A stretch of 53,929 nt of DNA from Chloroflexota bacterium (GTDB lineage: Bacteria > Chloroflexota > Anaerolineae > Anaerolineales > E44-bin32). Numbering within the stretch: the first letter of the stretch is position 1; the number at the start of each line of letters is the position of its first letter. The position numbers were made by a program, and so were the translations under genes. Shown piece after piece: positions 15,909 to 24,956 of this stretch. The notes below the pieces were generated by a model that made no database searches, was not told the origin of the DNA, and worked only from the letters and a program-made list of their open reading frames with translations. The stretch is from contig JADFRG010000019.1 in assembly GCA_022561385.1 (NCBI GenBank), positions 1 to 53,929 on the forward strand, read 5' to 3'.

Positions 15909-16844
15909 TTATCCAAGACTTTGCTGTTCCAGCAAACTGCGCGCGCGCCGAATATCCTTCTCGATCTGCTCTAGAAGTTTCTCTGGGCCAGAGAAACGCA
16001 TCTCGTCGCGCAGTCGATCGACAAACTCCAGCTTAATTTCCTTTCCATAAAGCTCCCCCTCAAAATCCAGGATGTGGGCCTCCACCACAGGCGAGTGGTG
16101 CTCATCTTCAAATGTGGGCCGATAACCGATGTTCGTGACGGCTTGTCTGCGCTCCCCATCGACCTCCGCCACACATGCGTATACACCTACCGCAGGGTAG
16201 GCATGTTCCTCCCAAATCTTCAGATTGGCGGTCGGAATCCCGAGTTTTTTTCCGCGCCCCGCGCCCTTTTGAACTACGCCAGGAAGTTCGAACGATCTTC
16301 CCAGATAGGTGGCCGCGCGCGCGACATCGCCGGAACGAAGCGCTTCCCGGACGCGGGTCGAACTCACAACCTCGCCCCCAGCCACCACCGGAGGGACGAG
16401 GTGGTAGCGGAAATTCCTGGCTTGGCTTTCGCGCTCCAGGTAATGCCGGTTACCGCGGCGCTGGTGGCCCAGCGCAAAATCCTCACCTGCCCATAGATCG
16501 GTAAATCCGAGTTGGGCGGTGAGTCGATCTAGAAAGTCGTCGGCCTCGACTCGAGAGAACTCCAGGTCGAAGGTCTGGGTGATCACGTAGTGCGCGCCCT
16601 CTTTTCCAAGTAGCTCCGCTTTCTCATCGGGCGCCGTAATATAGAAGGGAGGAGTACGCTGCCGTAACACGACCGAGGGATGTGGATAAAAAGTCAGGAC
16701 CACCACCGGTAGGTCACTGCGCTTCGCGCGCCTCACCATCTTTTTCAGCAGATATTGATGGCCGAGGTGAACTCCATCGAAGGAGCCGATGGTAAGCGAG
16801 GCACGTTCGAGTCGAACCTCACTCAGATCTTGAAGGTGCTGCAT
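15909..16844 (-). CDS. ribF: Bifunctional riboflavin kinase/FAD synthetase
   Basis: 311 residues, standard length. The N-terminal FAD synthetase part has TIGSFDGVHLGHQ and AGEDFALGHQRRGN plus STRVREAL; the C-terminal flavokinase part has GIPTANL, NIGYRPTF and LEFVDRLRDEMRF. It makes FMN and FAD from riboflavin. The ATG follows the truB stop codon with no gap (TAGATG). Last gene of the nusA operon, the same position as ribC in Bacillus. Confidence 0.95.
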   Translation of the reverse strand: MQHLQDLSEVRLERASLTIGSFDGVHLGHQYLLKKMVRRAKRSDLPVVVLTFYPHPSVVLRQRTPPFYITAPDEKAELLGKEGAHYVITQTFDLEFSRVEADDFLDRLTAQLGFTDLWAGEDFALGHQRRGNRHYLERESQARNFRYHLVPPVVAGGEVVSSTRVREALRSGDVARAATYLGRSFELPGVVQKGAGRGKKLGIPTANLKIWEEHAYPAVGVYACVAEVDGERRQAVTNIGYRPTFEDEHHSPVVEAHILDFEGELYGKEIKLEFVDRLRDEMRFSGPEKLLEQIEKDIRRARSLLEQQSLG

Positions 16845-17726
16845 CTAGGAGAGAAAAACTTTGCGCGGCTGCCATTCCCGGCCGTGTTCGACTGATTCCA
16901 GGATAGCCACCAGCTCTCCATCCTGCCCCAGGGCTCTTGCCATGCCAGTCGCCTGGTACCTTGCTGGAATGCGCTGGCCGTTTCTTATTTTCTCCAGTTC
17001 GGGTTTCTCCACCGTGACTATCGGGAAATCTGGGAGCGCTTCCGACGCGGGGAGCAGCCAACTTTGCCACTCTCCCCGCCTCATGGCGGCCTCTAACGTT
17101 TCCAGGCGCGCCGCGTGCTCCAGGCCAAAGTGGCCGGCCTTGAGACGGCGCAGCGCCACCAGATGTGCGCCGGTAGATAGGGCCGCTCCGAGATCATGGG
17201 CCAGGGATCGAATATAGGTTCCCGCCGAACATTCGACTCGGATGCTCAGGTCCGGCGGTTGGTAATCCAGTACCTTGAGCTCGTACACCGTTACACTGCG
17301 AGGGTCCAGCTTAACCGGCTTTCCGGCCCGCGCCAGCTCATAGGCCTTCCGTCCCTGGATTTTGACTGCGCTGTACGGTGGGGGGATTTGTTGAATCTCA
17401 CCCCGAAACGTATCGAGGGCGGATTCGATCTGCGCTTCGCTGGGCAATTCACCCGCGAAACTCGTCGTTTCCCCTTCTGCGTCGTAGGTCTTCGTCGACT
17501 CTCCAAACCGAATTCTGGCCGCATAGATTTTCTTAGAGGTGGAGAGGTATTCCGAGAGACGTGTGGCGGGGCCCAGGCAAAGCACCAACACGCCCGAGGC
17601 GCGCGGATCCAGCGTTCCCGCATGACCTACTTTTCGCACTCCCGTGCCGCGTCGGACAATGCTCACGACGTTGTGCGAGGTGGGTCCCTCCGGCTTGTCA
17701 ACAACGATGACACCGAAGCTGCTCAC
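16845..17726 (-). CDS. truB: tRNA pseudouridine-55 synthase
   Basis: 293 residues from GTG at 17726, which overlaps the nrnA stop by one base (TAGTG); the longer open frame upstream lies across nrnA and has shadow-like composition. Catalytic Asp40 sits in GHAGTLDPRASG, followed by YSAVKIQGRKAYELAR and SAGTYIRSLAHDLG. A C-terminal PUA-like tail (about 235-293) is present. Modifies U55 in the tRNA T loop. Confidence 0.95.
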   Translation of the reverse strand: MSSFGVIVVDKPEGPTSHNVVSIVRRGTGVRKVGHAGTLDPRASGVLVLCLGPATRLSEYLSTSKKIYAARIRFGESTKTYDAEGETTSFAGELPSEAQIESALDTFRGEIQQIPPPYSAVKIQGRKAYELARAGKPVKLDPRSVTVYELKVLDYQPPDLSIRVECSAGTYIRSLAHDLGAALSTGAHLVALRRLKAGHFGLEHAARLETLEAAMRRGEWQSWLLPASEALPDFPIVTVEKPELEKIRNGQRIPARYQATGMARALGQDGELVAILESVEHGREWQPRKVFLS

Positions 17727-18676
17727 TAATTCACCTTGACGATGGCCGCAAAGGTGGACTTCAGCACACGGTCTACCACCGCCTGAATCTCGCCTTCTAT
17801 CATAGCCCCAGCGGCGGGCGCGTGGCCCCCACCGCCGAAGCTGGCTGCCAGCCCACTGACGTCGATGCCGGGAAGCGCCCTCCAGCTGATCTTGACTTGC
17901 TCGTCGGGTTGCTCGACAAACAGTATGGCGACGCGAGGCCCTTCGATCGTGGTCAACACGTCGATCAAGTCTGCGTCGTCCGAGCCGGGATACCGAGCTG
18001 CTTCGCGATCCGAGACTTTCAGGACGGCCCACACGACATCCTCCCGCATATCTATCCGCGAGAGGCCATGAGCCCAATAACGCACCGCCTCGTAGCTGCG
18101 TCCAAATAACGCCTTGCGGTACAGCCCCGAAATATCGGCCCCGAGCTCGATCAGCTCCGCCGCGATCCTCAGGGATTCGGGACGGACGCTGCTCGTACGA
18201 AATCCGAGGGTATCGGTGATTAAGCCTACCAACAGGTTGGTGGCGACGTCGAGCTCAATAGGAAGCTCCAGCTCGGGAAGGAGCCGGTACAGGAAAGTCG
18301 CGGTGGCGGCCGCCTCCGGATCGACCAAATTAATCTTCCCGAATTGAGTGTTGCTTGGGTGGTGATCGATATTTATGTCTACGTGAGGGAGATCAAGGGT
18401 TCCAAGCCGTTGGAGATCGGCCGCATCCACCGTAATGATCAATTGCCCTCCGGATGGAAGCTCCGGCCGAACCTGGTCTGCACCAGGGAGGAACTGCCAT
18501 TTCCGTGGCAAACCGCCTGGAAGCACCGGCCAGACCTTTTTTCCTACCATTTGCAAGGTCCGGGTCAACCCAAGCATCGATCCGACTGCGTCGCCGTCTG
18601 GGCGCTCGTGGCTGATGACAACAATGCCCGACGAACCTGCGATAAGTTTGGCGGCTCGACCGACTTCAGCCCTCAT
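17726..18676 (-). CDS. nrnA: DHH/DHHA1 phosphoesterase, NrnA-type
   Basis: 316 residues. DHH domain with SHERPDGDAVGS (His23, Asp27, Asp29), VDAAD (Asp84) and DHHPSN (Asp104-His106) for two metal ions; DHHA1 part with GGGGHAPAAG near the end. NrnA degrades short oligoribonucleotides (nanoRNA) and may hydrolyse pAp; some relatives cut cyclic dinucleotides. It overlaps rbfA by 11 bases and truB by one, the usual place in this operon. Confidence 0.9.
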   Translation of the reverse strand: MRAEVGRAAKLIAGSSGIVVISHERPDGDAVGSMLGLTRTLQMVGKKVWPVLPGGLPRKWQFLPGADQVRPELPSGGQLIITVDAADLQRLGTLDLPHVDINIDHHPSNTQFGKINLVDPEAAATATFLYRLLPELELPIELDVATNLLVGLITDTLGFRTSSVRPESLRIAAELIELGADISGLYRKALFGRSYEAVRYWAHGLSRIDMREDVVWAVLKVSDREAARYPGSDDADLIDVLTTIEGPRVAILFVEQPDEQVKISWRALPGIDVSGLAASFGGGGHAPAAGAMIEGEIQAVVDRVLKSTFAAIVKVN

Positions 18677-19109
18677 CCGTACTTAGATCCCGCTCGCCTG
18701 CGTCGGGTGCAGACGCGAGCGGGTCATCTTGGGGAGGGCCATTTGGATCCTCCCCTTCCTCTTGCTGCTCTTGTTCGCTCTTCAGTCGATCCAGCAGTTC
18801 ATCGATCCGCGCCCCTCGATCTGGAGAATAGTCCCAGCGAAAGCGAAGTTGAGGAAATGCGCGCATTGGAATGTTGGAAGCTAGCTCTTTGCGCAAGAAT
18901 CCACGCGCGCGGTCGAGCGCGGTCAGAACTTCCTGCTCATCTTCTGGGGCCGTTACATAAATCGTGGCGTACGCAAGCTCGCGATCCACATCGACTCCGG
19001 TCACGTTTAACCCCGCGAGCCGCGGATCGGCCACCTTTCGCTGAAGCAGGACCGCTAATTCACGGTTGATCCGATCAGCGACCCTGCGCGCGCGTGTCTC
19101 AGTAGGCAC
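18666..19109 (-). CDS. rbfA: 30S ribosome-binding factor A
   Basis: 147 residues, GTG start. The KH-like core (RRVADRINRELAVLLQRKV, then DPRLAGLNVTGVDV and the YATIYV strand) covers residues 1-105; a glutamate/aspartate-rich, probably disordered tail of about 40 residues follows. Assists late 16S maturation. Ninety bases separate it from infB; that gap shows only a weak inverted repeat. Its end overlaps nrnA by 11 bases. Confidence 0.93.
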   Translation of the reverse strand: MPTETRARRVADRINRELAVLLQRKVADPRLAGLNVTGVDVDRELAYATIYVTAPEDEQEVLTALDRARGFLRKELASNIPMRAFPQLRFRWDYSPDRGARIDELLDRLKSEQEQQEEGEDPNGPPQDDPLASAPDAGERDLSTDEG

Positions 19110-19199
19110 GACTGTTTCCCATATAAGGGACCTGGGATTATCCTCAGGCGCCTCCCCTCAGACCGAAGAGTCCGAACGGGAGAAGGGAGGGCCTCGGCG

Positions 19200-20990
19200 T
19201 TATTCCACGGGTACGGTCTCCTCTATAAATGCTACCAGCCTATCGCCTTTCTTGAAGGCCTCGAAGCCTTTTAGCGAGATTCCGCACTCGAACCCCTCCC
19301 GAATTTCGTTCACATCTTCCTTTTCATGCCTCAATGAGGCGATAGGACCTTCATGTAGGTTTTCCTCGCCCCGCATGACTCGCATCCGCGCGCCTCGCCG
19401 GATCTCGCCCTGAATGACCTTGCAGCCGGCGACCTTGCCTATCTTGGGAATACGAAAAATCTCCAGCACTTCCGCCTGACCAAACTCCACAATACGCTTC
19501 TCGGGCACCAACATTCCCTTGAGCGCCTTCTCGATGTCCTCCGTCAGGCGATAAATCACGTCGTACATGCGAACGTCGACTCGCTCGGCTGCCGCCGCGC
19601 GCTTGGCGGCTCGGTCGGCGGTCACGTTGAACCCAATCACGATGGCATCGGAGGCGGCCGCCAGCATCACATCGTCCTCTCCGATATTGCCAGTCGCCGA
19701 ATGGAGGACGTTGATCCGGATATCCCCCACACTCAGCTCTTCTACTGAATTAGTGATCGGCTCCAATGAACCCTGCACATCGGCCTTGATCACCAATCTC
19801 AATTCCTGAGCCTTGCCAGCCTGGAAGGCTTCGAATATTTGATCGAGGGTCAGGGCCGGCGCAGCGCGCGGGGCCGTCGGCAACTGATCTTTCTTGGCCT
19901 TGATGATCGCTTTTGCCTCACGTTGGGATGCGACCAAAGTGAAAAGCTCGCCGGCCCGCGGCACCTCTGAAAGCCCCAACACGGAAACGGGGGTCGAGGG
20001 GGGCGCCTCCTTAATGATGCTGCCTTGATAGTCGAACATGGCACGAACCCGCCCCTGGACTTCTCCCGCAATTACGACGTCGCCGACGTGGAGCGTGCCG
20101 TTCTGAACCAACAAGGTCGCCAAGACACCTTTTGTTTTGTCCAGTTCGCCCTCGATTACCGTCCCCAACACCTTGCCCTCGGGGTTAGCCCGGATATCCG
20201 TAGAATCGGCAACCAGCACGATGGCCTCCAGCAAGTCTTCGATGCCTGAAGCCTCCTTGGCCGATACGGGGACGACTATCGTGTCGCCCTCCCATTCGTC
20301 CGGAACCAATCCGACGTCTGCCAGTTCTTGCTTCACTCTTTCGGGGTTTGCGTTGGGTCGATCGATTTTGTTCAGCGCCACGACGATGGGTACACGCGCG
20401 GCCTTAGCATGCGCCAGCGCCTCGCGCGTTTGAGGCATCACGCCGTCGTCCGCGGCCACGACCAGTACCGCGATATCCGCTCCCTGGGCGCCTCGTGCGC
20501 GCATGGCTGTAAATGCGGCATGGCCGGGAGTGTCCAGAAACGTGATCGGTCGATCGTTATGGATAATTTGGTAAGCACCGATATGTTGAGTGATGCCTCC
20601 CGCTTCACCGGCGGCCACTTCCGCATCCCGGATTACATCCAGCAGAGTCGTCTTGCCATGATCTACGTGGCCCAGGATGGTGACCACTGGAGGACGATCC
20701 ACCAGCTTGTCGGGGTCCTCATCTTGCAGCATCTGTCGCCAGAGCGGCAGCTCTGTCGAATCCTCCGCGGCCTCTGCCTCCTGTGGTTCCAGGGCCTGGG
20801 CTTCATACCCAAACTCGGCGATGACTATTGCGGCGGTATCGAAATCGATCTGCTGATTGATGTTCGCCATCACCCCGCTGGCCATCAATTTCTTGATTAC
20901 ATCAATGGGACTCGCGTCGATACGGTCCGCCAGATCGCGGACCGTCAAGTTATCGGGGATCTCAACGAGTTTTTGGCTATCCTCGCTCAT
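19200..20990 (-). CDS. infB: Translation initiation factor IF-2 (short form)
   Basis: 596 residues, short for IF-2 because the long variable N-terminal region is missing; one IF2_N domain ([21 protein letters not shown], split 15-36) precedes the GTPase. G1 [10 protein letters not shown]3 DTPGHAAF, G4 NKID are intact, followed by domains II-IV. Brings initiator tRNA to the 30S subunit. Shine-Dalgarno GGAGGTG is strong but overlaps a hairpin (see 20995-21014). Confidence 0.95.
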   Translation of the reverse strand: MSEDSQKLVEIPDNLTVRDLADRIDASPIDVIKKLMASGVMANINQQIDFDTAAIVIAEFGYEAQALEPQEAEAAEDSTELPLWRQMLQDEDPDKLVDRPPVVTILGHVDHGKTTLLDVIRDAEVAAGEAGGITQHIGAYQIIHNDRPITFLDTPGHAAFTAMRARGAQGADIAVLVVAADDGVMPQTREALAHAKAARVPIVVALNKIDRPNANPERVKQELADVGLVPDEWEGDTIVVPVSAKEASGIEDLLEAIVLVADSTDIRANPEGKVLGTVIEGELDKTKGVLATLLVQNGTLHVGDVVIAGEVQGRVRAMFDYQGSIIKEAPPSTPVSVLGLSEVPRAGELFTLVASQREAKAIIKAKKDQLPTAPRAAPALTLDQIFEAFQAGKAQELRLVIKADVQGSLEPITNSVEELSVGDIRINVLHSATGNIGEDDVMLAAASDAIVIGFNVTADRAAKRAAAAERVDVRMYDVIYRLTEDIEKALKGMLVPEKRIVEFGQAEVLEIFRIPKIGKVAGCKVIQGEIRRGARMRVMRGEENLHEGPIASLRHEKEDVNEIREGFECGISLKGFEAFKKGDRLVAFIEETVPVE

Positions 20991-20994
20991 GTCA

Positions 20995-21014
20995 CACCTC
21001 CGGCCCGTGGCCGG
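20995..21014 (-). promoter_or_regulatory. Hairpin overlapping the infB ribosome binding site
   Basis: On the minus strand CCGGCC-ACG-GGCCGG (21014-21000) forms a 6-bp GC stem; its last two G are the first two of the Shine-Dalgarno GGAGGTG (21001-20995). Folding would partly hide the site and could tune infB translation. Confidence 0.4.
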
Positions 21015-21075
21015 GGGTTAAGCGAGCTACCGGCCCAGGGGGTTCTTGCTCTTTGCCGCGGCTCGATGGCCGGGC

Positions 21076-21351
21076 TCAGCCATTAGCTTCTGGCAATTGA
21101 TCTATGTAGTGCATCAGCTCGTTGTGGTCGTCGGCCGCTATCTCTACTCGCAGCGCCTTGGACAGGGAGCCTTTCAGACCTCTTTCCCAGCAACTTCGTC
21201 GGTCGTGCAGATAGGCGCCTCTGCCGGGAGCTTTGGAGGTCGGATCAATCCTAACACCGTCGGGAGTGCGGACGATGCGGATCAAGGATCTCTTTGGGAG
21301 CACCTCTCTGCAGCCGACGCAGGTTCGCTGTGGGATGTGTTTCCCAGACAT
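21076..21351 (-). CDS. ylxR: YlxR/DUF448 family RNA-binding protein
   Basis: 91 residues. RTCVGCREVLPKRSLIRIVR at the N-terminus and GRGAYLHDRRSCWERG in the middle are the family signature; the fold is small, basic and nucleic-acid binding. Sits between nusA and infB as in most bacteria, 15 bases after nusA and 85 before infB. A role as a nucleoid or RNA-binding regulator is reported for relatives; nothing here adds to that. The usual ylxQ (L7Ae-type) neighbour is absent. Confidence 0.92.
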   Translation of the reverse strand: MSGKHIPQRTCVGCREVLPKRSLIRIVRTPDGVRIDPTSKAPGRGAYLHDRRSCWERGLKGSLSKALRVEIAADDHNELMHYIDQLPEANG

Positions 21352-21366
21352 CGCTGCCCGCGGAGG

Positions 21367-23268
21367 CTATTCCTCGAATTCCCCCGTCTCCTGCCAGTCG
21401 GTCCGTCGGCTTTCTTTTCTCACACGGCGCGAAACCGTCTCACCTAGATCTGGATCGTATTCGACCACTCGCGAGAGCTGCTTGCGCTTCTTGCGCGCCG
21501 CTTTGCGTTCCGCCTCGCTTTTTTCGGATTGGTCCGCCTCCACTTCAATCTGACCGACTTCCTCGACGGCGCGCTGGAAGGCCTCTTCGATAGGAATCGC
21601 CTCGCCTGTCACTTCCCCCTCAGTCTCTTGCACGGCCGGCTCGCCCTCAACCTCGAGGGCGGGTTGCTCACCCTCGGTGGCCTCGGCCTCAGCTGCGGGC
21701 TGCTCCTCGATCCCCTCGGCCTCCGCGGCGGGCTCTTCTTCCGCTTCCTCCGCCACTTCTTCAACAACTGGATCAGGATAATCGTAGGCGGAGAGGGTCT
21801 GCCTGAGTTCGGAAATGGCCTTCGGTCCCACACCTTGCAAAGCGAGTATCTTATCTTCGTCGATCTCCAACTGCTCGAGCACCTTCCCTGCGGATTCATA
21901 TTCGCCTTCGGTGAGCAAGTTGGCGACCCGCGTGCTGACGCCGGCCTCGACAAGGGTCACCTGGTAGGCGCCCGGCGGGACACCCTCCCGAATCTTCTCA
22001 AGCTTTTCGAGATAGACCTGGCGTTCCGAGGTCCGACGCGCCATCAGCTCCTCTTCCACCCGCACCACGAAATCCGTCAGCAGATGATATTCCTCGGGAG
22101 TTACCGGTCGTGTCTCTTGTTTTTTGATCAGGATCATCTCGATTTGCGGCATCGTTTCCGCCTCGGCCGCCGCAATTTCTGCAAACGCCTTGTCGGTGGC
22201 CAATCGATTCAACGATTCGGTGGCCGCCTCCACCAGGCTCTTGATGTCGATGCGCCAGTTTGTCAGGCGCGCTGAGAGGCGGGCGTTCACACCTGCGCGT
22301 CCGATGGCCAGACTGAGTTGATCCTCTGGGACAACCACCATGGCGGTTTTGCCGCGATCACGGTTTTCATCCAGGAAGACCCCCGAAACACGCGCGGGGC
22401 TCAGGGCCTTGGAGATAAAGGTGGCTGCATCGGAATTCCATTCGATCACGTCGATTTTCTCGTCGTTGAGATCGCGCACAATGGACTGAATACGCACACC
22501 CCGCATGCCGACACATGCTCCTACGGGATCCACCCCATCACGCGTGGCCGCTACTGCGACCTTGGCTCTCTTGCCGGCCTCGCGGGCAATAGCCATGATT
22601 TCAACCAACCCTTGATTAATTTCGGGAACTTCCATCTCGAGCAGCCGACGGAGCATGTTGGGGTGGGTGCGCGAAACAACGATAACCGGACCGCGGGATG
22701 ACTTCCGGACCTCTAACACATAGACTCGAATGCGGTCTCGGACATGAAACCGCTCGCCCGGGATTTGCTGGTTCCTGGGAAGAATAGCTTCTGCCCGGCC
22801 GAGGCCGACGGTAACCGATTGCGGAGTGATCGAGTGCACGGTTCCGTGCACCATATCTCCCTCACGCTCGATGTACTCCTCGTATTGCGCGTCACGTTCG
22901 GCTTCGCGCAGTCGCTGAAGGATCACTTGTTTAGCCGTCTGGGCCGCCACGCGGCCGAAATCCTCAGGCGTAGAATCGACCAGCGACATGCCAGCCATTT
23001 CGGCCTGATCATCGAACTGTAGCGCCTCTTCAAGGGTCACTTCCGTTAATGGATTCAGGACCTCATCCACGATCTCTTTCTCAGAAAATATGCGAACCTC
23101 ACCCGTCTCTGATTCGATCCGGGCCTCGATTTCCTGCGCGGTTGAGGCGTTGACCGAGCGACGATAAGCCGACACCATGGCGGCTTTTAGCGCCTCCATC
23201 ACGGTGTCCTGGGAAAGGCCAAACCGCTCGGTTATTTCGTTAAACGCAAGCGCAAACTCGCTCTTCAT
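21367..23268 (-). CDS. nusA: Transcription termination/antitermination protein NusA, long acidic tail
   Basis: 633 residues versus about 350-500 in many bacteria. Order: N-terminal RNA-polymerase domain (1-130), S1 domain (about 137-200), two KH domains (VGACVGMRGVRIQSIVRDLN and LAIGRAGVNARLSARLTNW), helical repeats with LEQLEIDEDKILALQGVGPK near 480, a very Glu/Ala-rich low-complexity stretch (about 510-580), and a basic end. Ribosome binding site AAGGAA precedes the ATG. Heads the operon; rimP, its usual upstream partner, is not here. Confidence 0.93.
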   Translation of the reverse strand: MKSEFALAFNEITERFGLSQDTVMEALKAAMVSAYRRSVNASTAQEIEARIESETGEVRIFSEKEIVDEVLNPLTEVTLEEALQFDDQAEMAGMSLVDSTPEDFGRVAAQTAKQVILQRLREAERDAQYEEYIEREGDMVHGTVHSITPQSVTVGLGRAEAILPRNQQIPGERFHVRDRIRVYVLEVRKSSRGPVIVVSRTHPNMLRRLLEMEVPEINQGLVEIMAIAREAGKRAKVAVAATRDGVDPVGACVGMRGVRIQSIVRDLNDEKIDVIEWNSDAATFISKALSPARVSGVFLDENRDRGKTAMVVVPEDQLSLAIGRAGVNARLSARLTNWRIDIKSLVEAATESLNRLATDKAFAEIAAAEAETMPQIEMILIKKQETRPVTPEEYHLLTDFVVRVEEELMARRTSERQVYLEKLEKIREGVPPGAYQVTLVEAGVSTRVANLLTEGEYESAGKVLEQLEIDEDKILALQGVGPKAISELRQTLSAYDYPDPVVEEVAEEAEEEPAAEAEGIEEQPAAEAEATEGEQPALEVEGEPAVQETEGEVTGEAIPIEEAFQRAVEEVGQIEVEADQSEKSEAERKAARKKRKQLSRVVEYDPDLGETVSRRVRKESRRTDWQETGEFEE

Positions 23269-23343
23269 TTCCTTACTTACCCCTTCATCGATCTTCTATT
23301 CAACGGGATGTGAACGATGCGCACGGTGCCTAATTATGAAGAA

Positions 23344-23362
23344 AAGTGGGGGCTGCCCACTT
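23344..23362 (-). terminator. Intrinsic terminator after the M23 operon
   Basis: AAGTGGG and CCCACTT pair around a 5-base loop; on the minus strand the stem is followed by TTTTCTTC. It lies 137 bases after the last LysM-M23 gene and upstream of nusA, so it separates the two operons. Confidence 0.7.
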
Positions 23363-23498
23363 CTCCGACCACGCTCCGCGATGAACCATTGCATTCTAGC
23401 ACAGCGCCAAGTTGACTGCAAGGACGGCGCTGTTCAGGCCCGAATTCTGTCCAGGATTCGTTTGCTCGTTGAGCTGGAAACTGCGGGCGCGGGCCTTC

Positions 23499-24956
23499 TT
23501 ATCCCTCCGGCAGCTCATAAAGTATGCGATTCTCGCGGGTGGAGCAGGTACACGCGGGGACGACCTTCGAGCCCTTGGTCAGGGTACCCTCATAGGGCGC
23601 TTCCCCGGCTTTGGCTACCCACTCATCCAAGACGAATGGTATCGGCCCCGCGGCAGGGAGCCATTCTCCGTTGTATCGTCTTGCCAAGTGAAAATGGGTG
23701 CCGGTGGATCGCCCGCCCTCACAAGAGGGATGGCCCAATAGATCTCCGGCTTGAACTCTCACACCCTCTGATATTCGGTTCTCGCGGCCCATGTGGAAAA
23801 AGAACAGCACCCAGCCGGTTCCGCCATATCCATCTCCATCGAGATCGAGTTCGACGATCGCCTCTTCGCTGCGAATGATCACTCCCGGGGCCGGAGCCGT
23901 AACCCACTCGGACGAGGCCACACATCCCGACCGCGCGGAAGGTGGAGCGAAATCCAGGGCGCCCATAGGGTAGCTGCTGCCCCACGAAAAGTGGGGTCCG
24001 CCGGTGAAGTCCCATATGCGATCCGGAACAAAGGGCAAATCCAGGGCGGGCTGCATCAGTTGCTCTGGAATGGGGTCAGCCGCCAACTCATCCGGATCGC
24101 CCCACAATTCGCGGTAGGTGACAATGAAGCCCGTAGGTCCTACCGCGCGGTCGAAATTCTCGGAGTCAAACATCCCGGCCAGGAGCATCTGTATGGCGAC
24201 CGTGCCAGCGTTCTGCCATGAATCCGGCCTGTACAGCATTCCATCCGCAGTTTCAAACTCCCGGAGCGATCCGCTTCGCCAACCATAATATCCGTCGTTG
24301 AGGCGTTCGGCGGCCCATAGAAGCTGACGGAAGAGACCTCGATATCGATCGTTCGTGTACCCGATCGGGTACGTGTTTGCCGGTTCCTCTGGAAACGGGT
24401 CGGTCAGACCGGAGCTTCCATATTCCAGCAGGGCCATGAGCAGCCGGGGATTGAGAGAGTAATTCCGGGCGACGACTTCGATCACTTCCCAGGCCGGCCG
24501 GTCGATCCGGTAAGCGTAGTCGGCGTCGTCGGTTACGAAACCTGGGTGGCGGAGCAGTTCGCGCCGGATGTCGAAATCCTTAGCCGTGGGCCCATAGATA
24601 ACTTCGCTGTCGGGGAGGATCTGATAAGGCGTTCCGGTCAGGGGCAGATAATAAGCGGGGACTTCGAGCGCCAATCCCGGAGCTAAGGTTGTGGTGTCGA
24701 AGGCGATGAAGGGGTTGGCTTCCAATATGGCTTCTACACTCGTATTGAAGTGTGCTGCCACGGCCGGGAGGGTGTCTCCGCTTTGTGCCCGATAGGGGAC
24801 CAGTTCTCCTGGTGGATGTGGACCGCGGGTGGGAAGCGGAGTGAATTCCGGCTGCGGTTGGGCGGTCACGCCCGGTGTCGAAGTTGGACCCGCCGGGCTG
24901 GAAGAGGCGCAGGCCGCAAGCAGCAGGGCACCAAGCGGGAGCACCCGGCACATCAC
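23499..24956 (-). CDS. LysM-M23 peptidase family lipoprotein, paralog 1
   Basis: 485 residues. Lipobox LLLAAC (Cys16) anchors it outside the membrane. LysM domain at about 53-99 (YRAQSGDTLPAVAAHF), a middle helical domain with NPRLLMALLEYGSSG, then an M23/LytM-like domain with GGPHFSWG...ALDFAP and HFH (His421, His423). A LDLDGDGYGGTGW loop inside the M23 fold looks like a calcium site. Cysteines in SGCV, PSCEGG and a terminal CTC are shared with the two paralogs. Probable peptidoglycan hydrolase or wall-binding protein. Last gene of three that overlap by 4 bases. Confidence 0.85.
   Translation of the reverse strand: MMCRVLPLGALLLAACASSSPAGPTSTPGVTAQPQPEFTPLPTRGPHPPGELVPYRAQSGDTLPAVAAHFNTSVEAILEANPFIAFDTTTLAPGLALEVPAYYLPLTGTPYQILPDSEVIYGPTAKDFDIRRELLRHPGFVTDDADYAYRIDRPAWEVIEVVARNYSLNPRLLMALLEYGSSGLTDPFPEEPANTYPIGYTNDRYRGLFRQLLWAAERLNDGYYGWRSGSLREFETADGMLYRPDSWQNAGTVAIQMLLAGMFDSENFDRAVGPTGFIVTYRELWGDPDELAADPIPEQLMQPALDLPFVPDRIWDFTGGPHFSWGSSYPMGALDFAPPSARSGCVASSEWVTAPAPGVIIRSEEAIVELDLDGDGYGGTGWVLFFFHMGRENRISEGVRVQAGDLLGHPSCEGGRSTGTHFHLARRYNGEWLPAAGPIPFVLDEWVAKAGEAPYEGTLTKGSKVVPACTCSTRENRILYELPEG

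Noticed and set aside
17727..18077. N-terminal extension of truB
   Set aside because: It lies over nrnA in another frame, is arginine-rich, and the family starts at the GTG of 17726.
19151..19190. CCTCCC/GGGAGG inverted repeat between infB and rbfA
   Set aside because: 28-base loop and no T-tract; too weak for a terminator.
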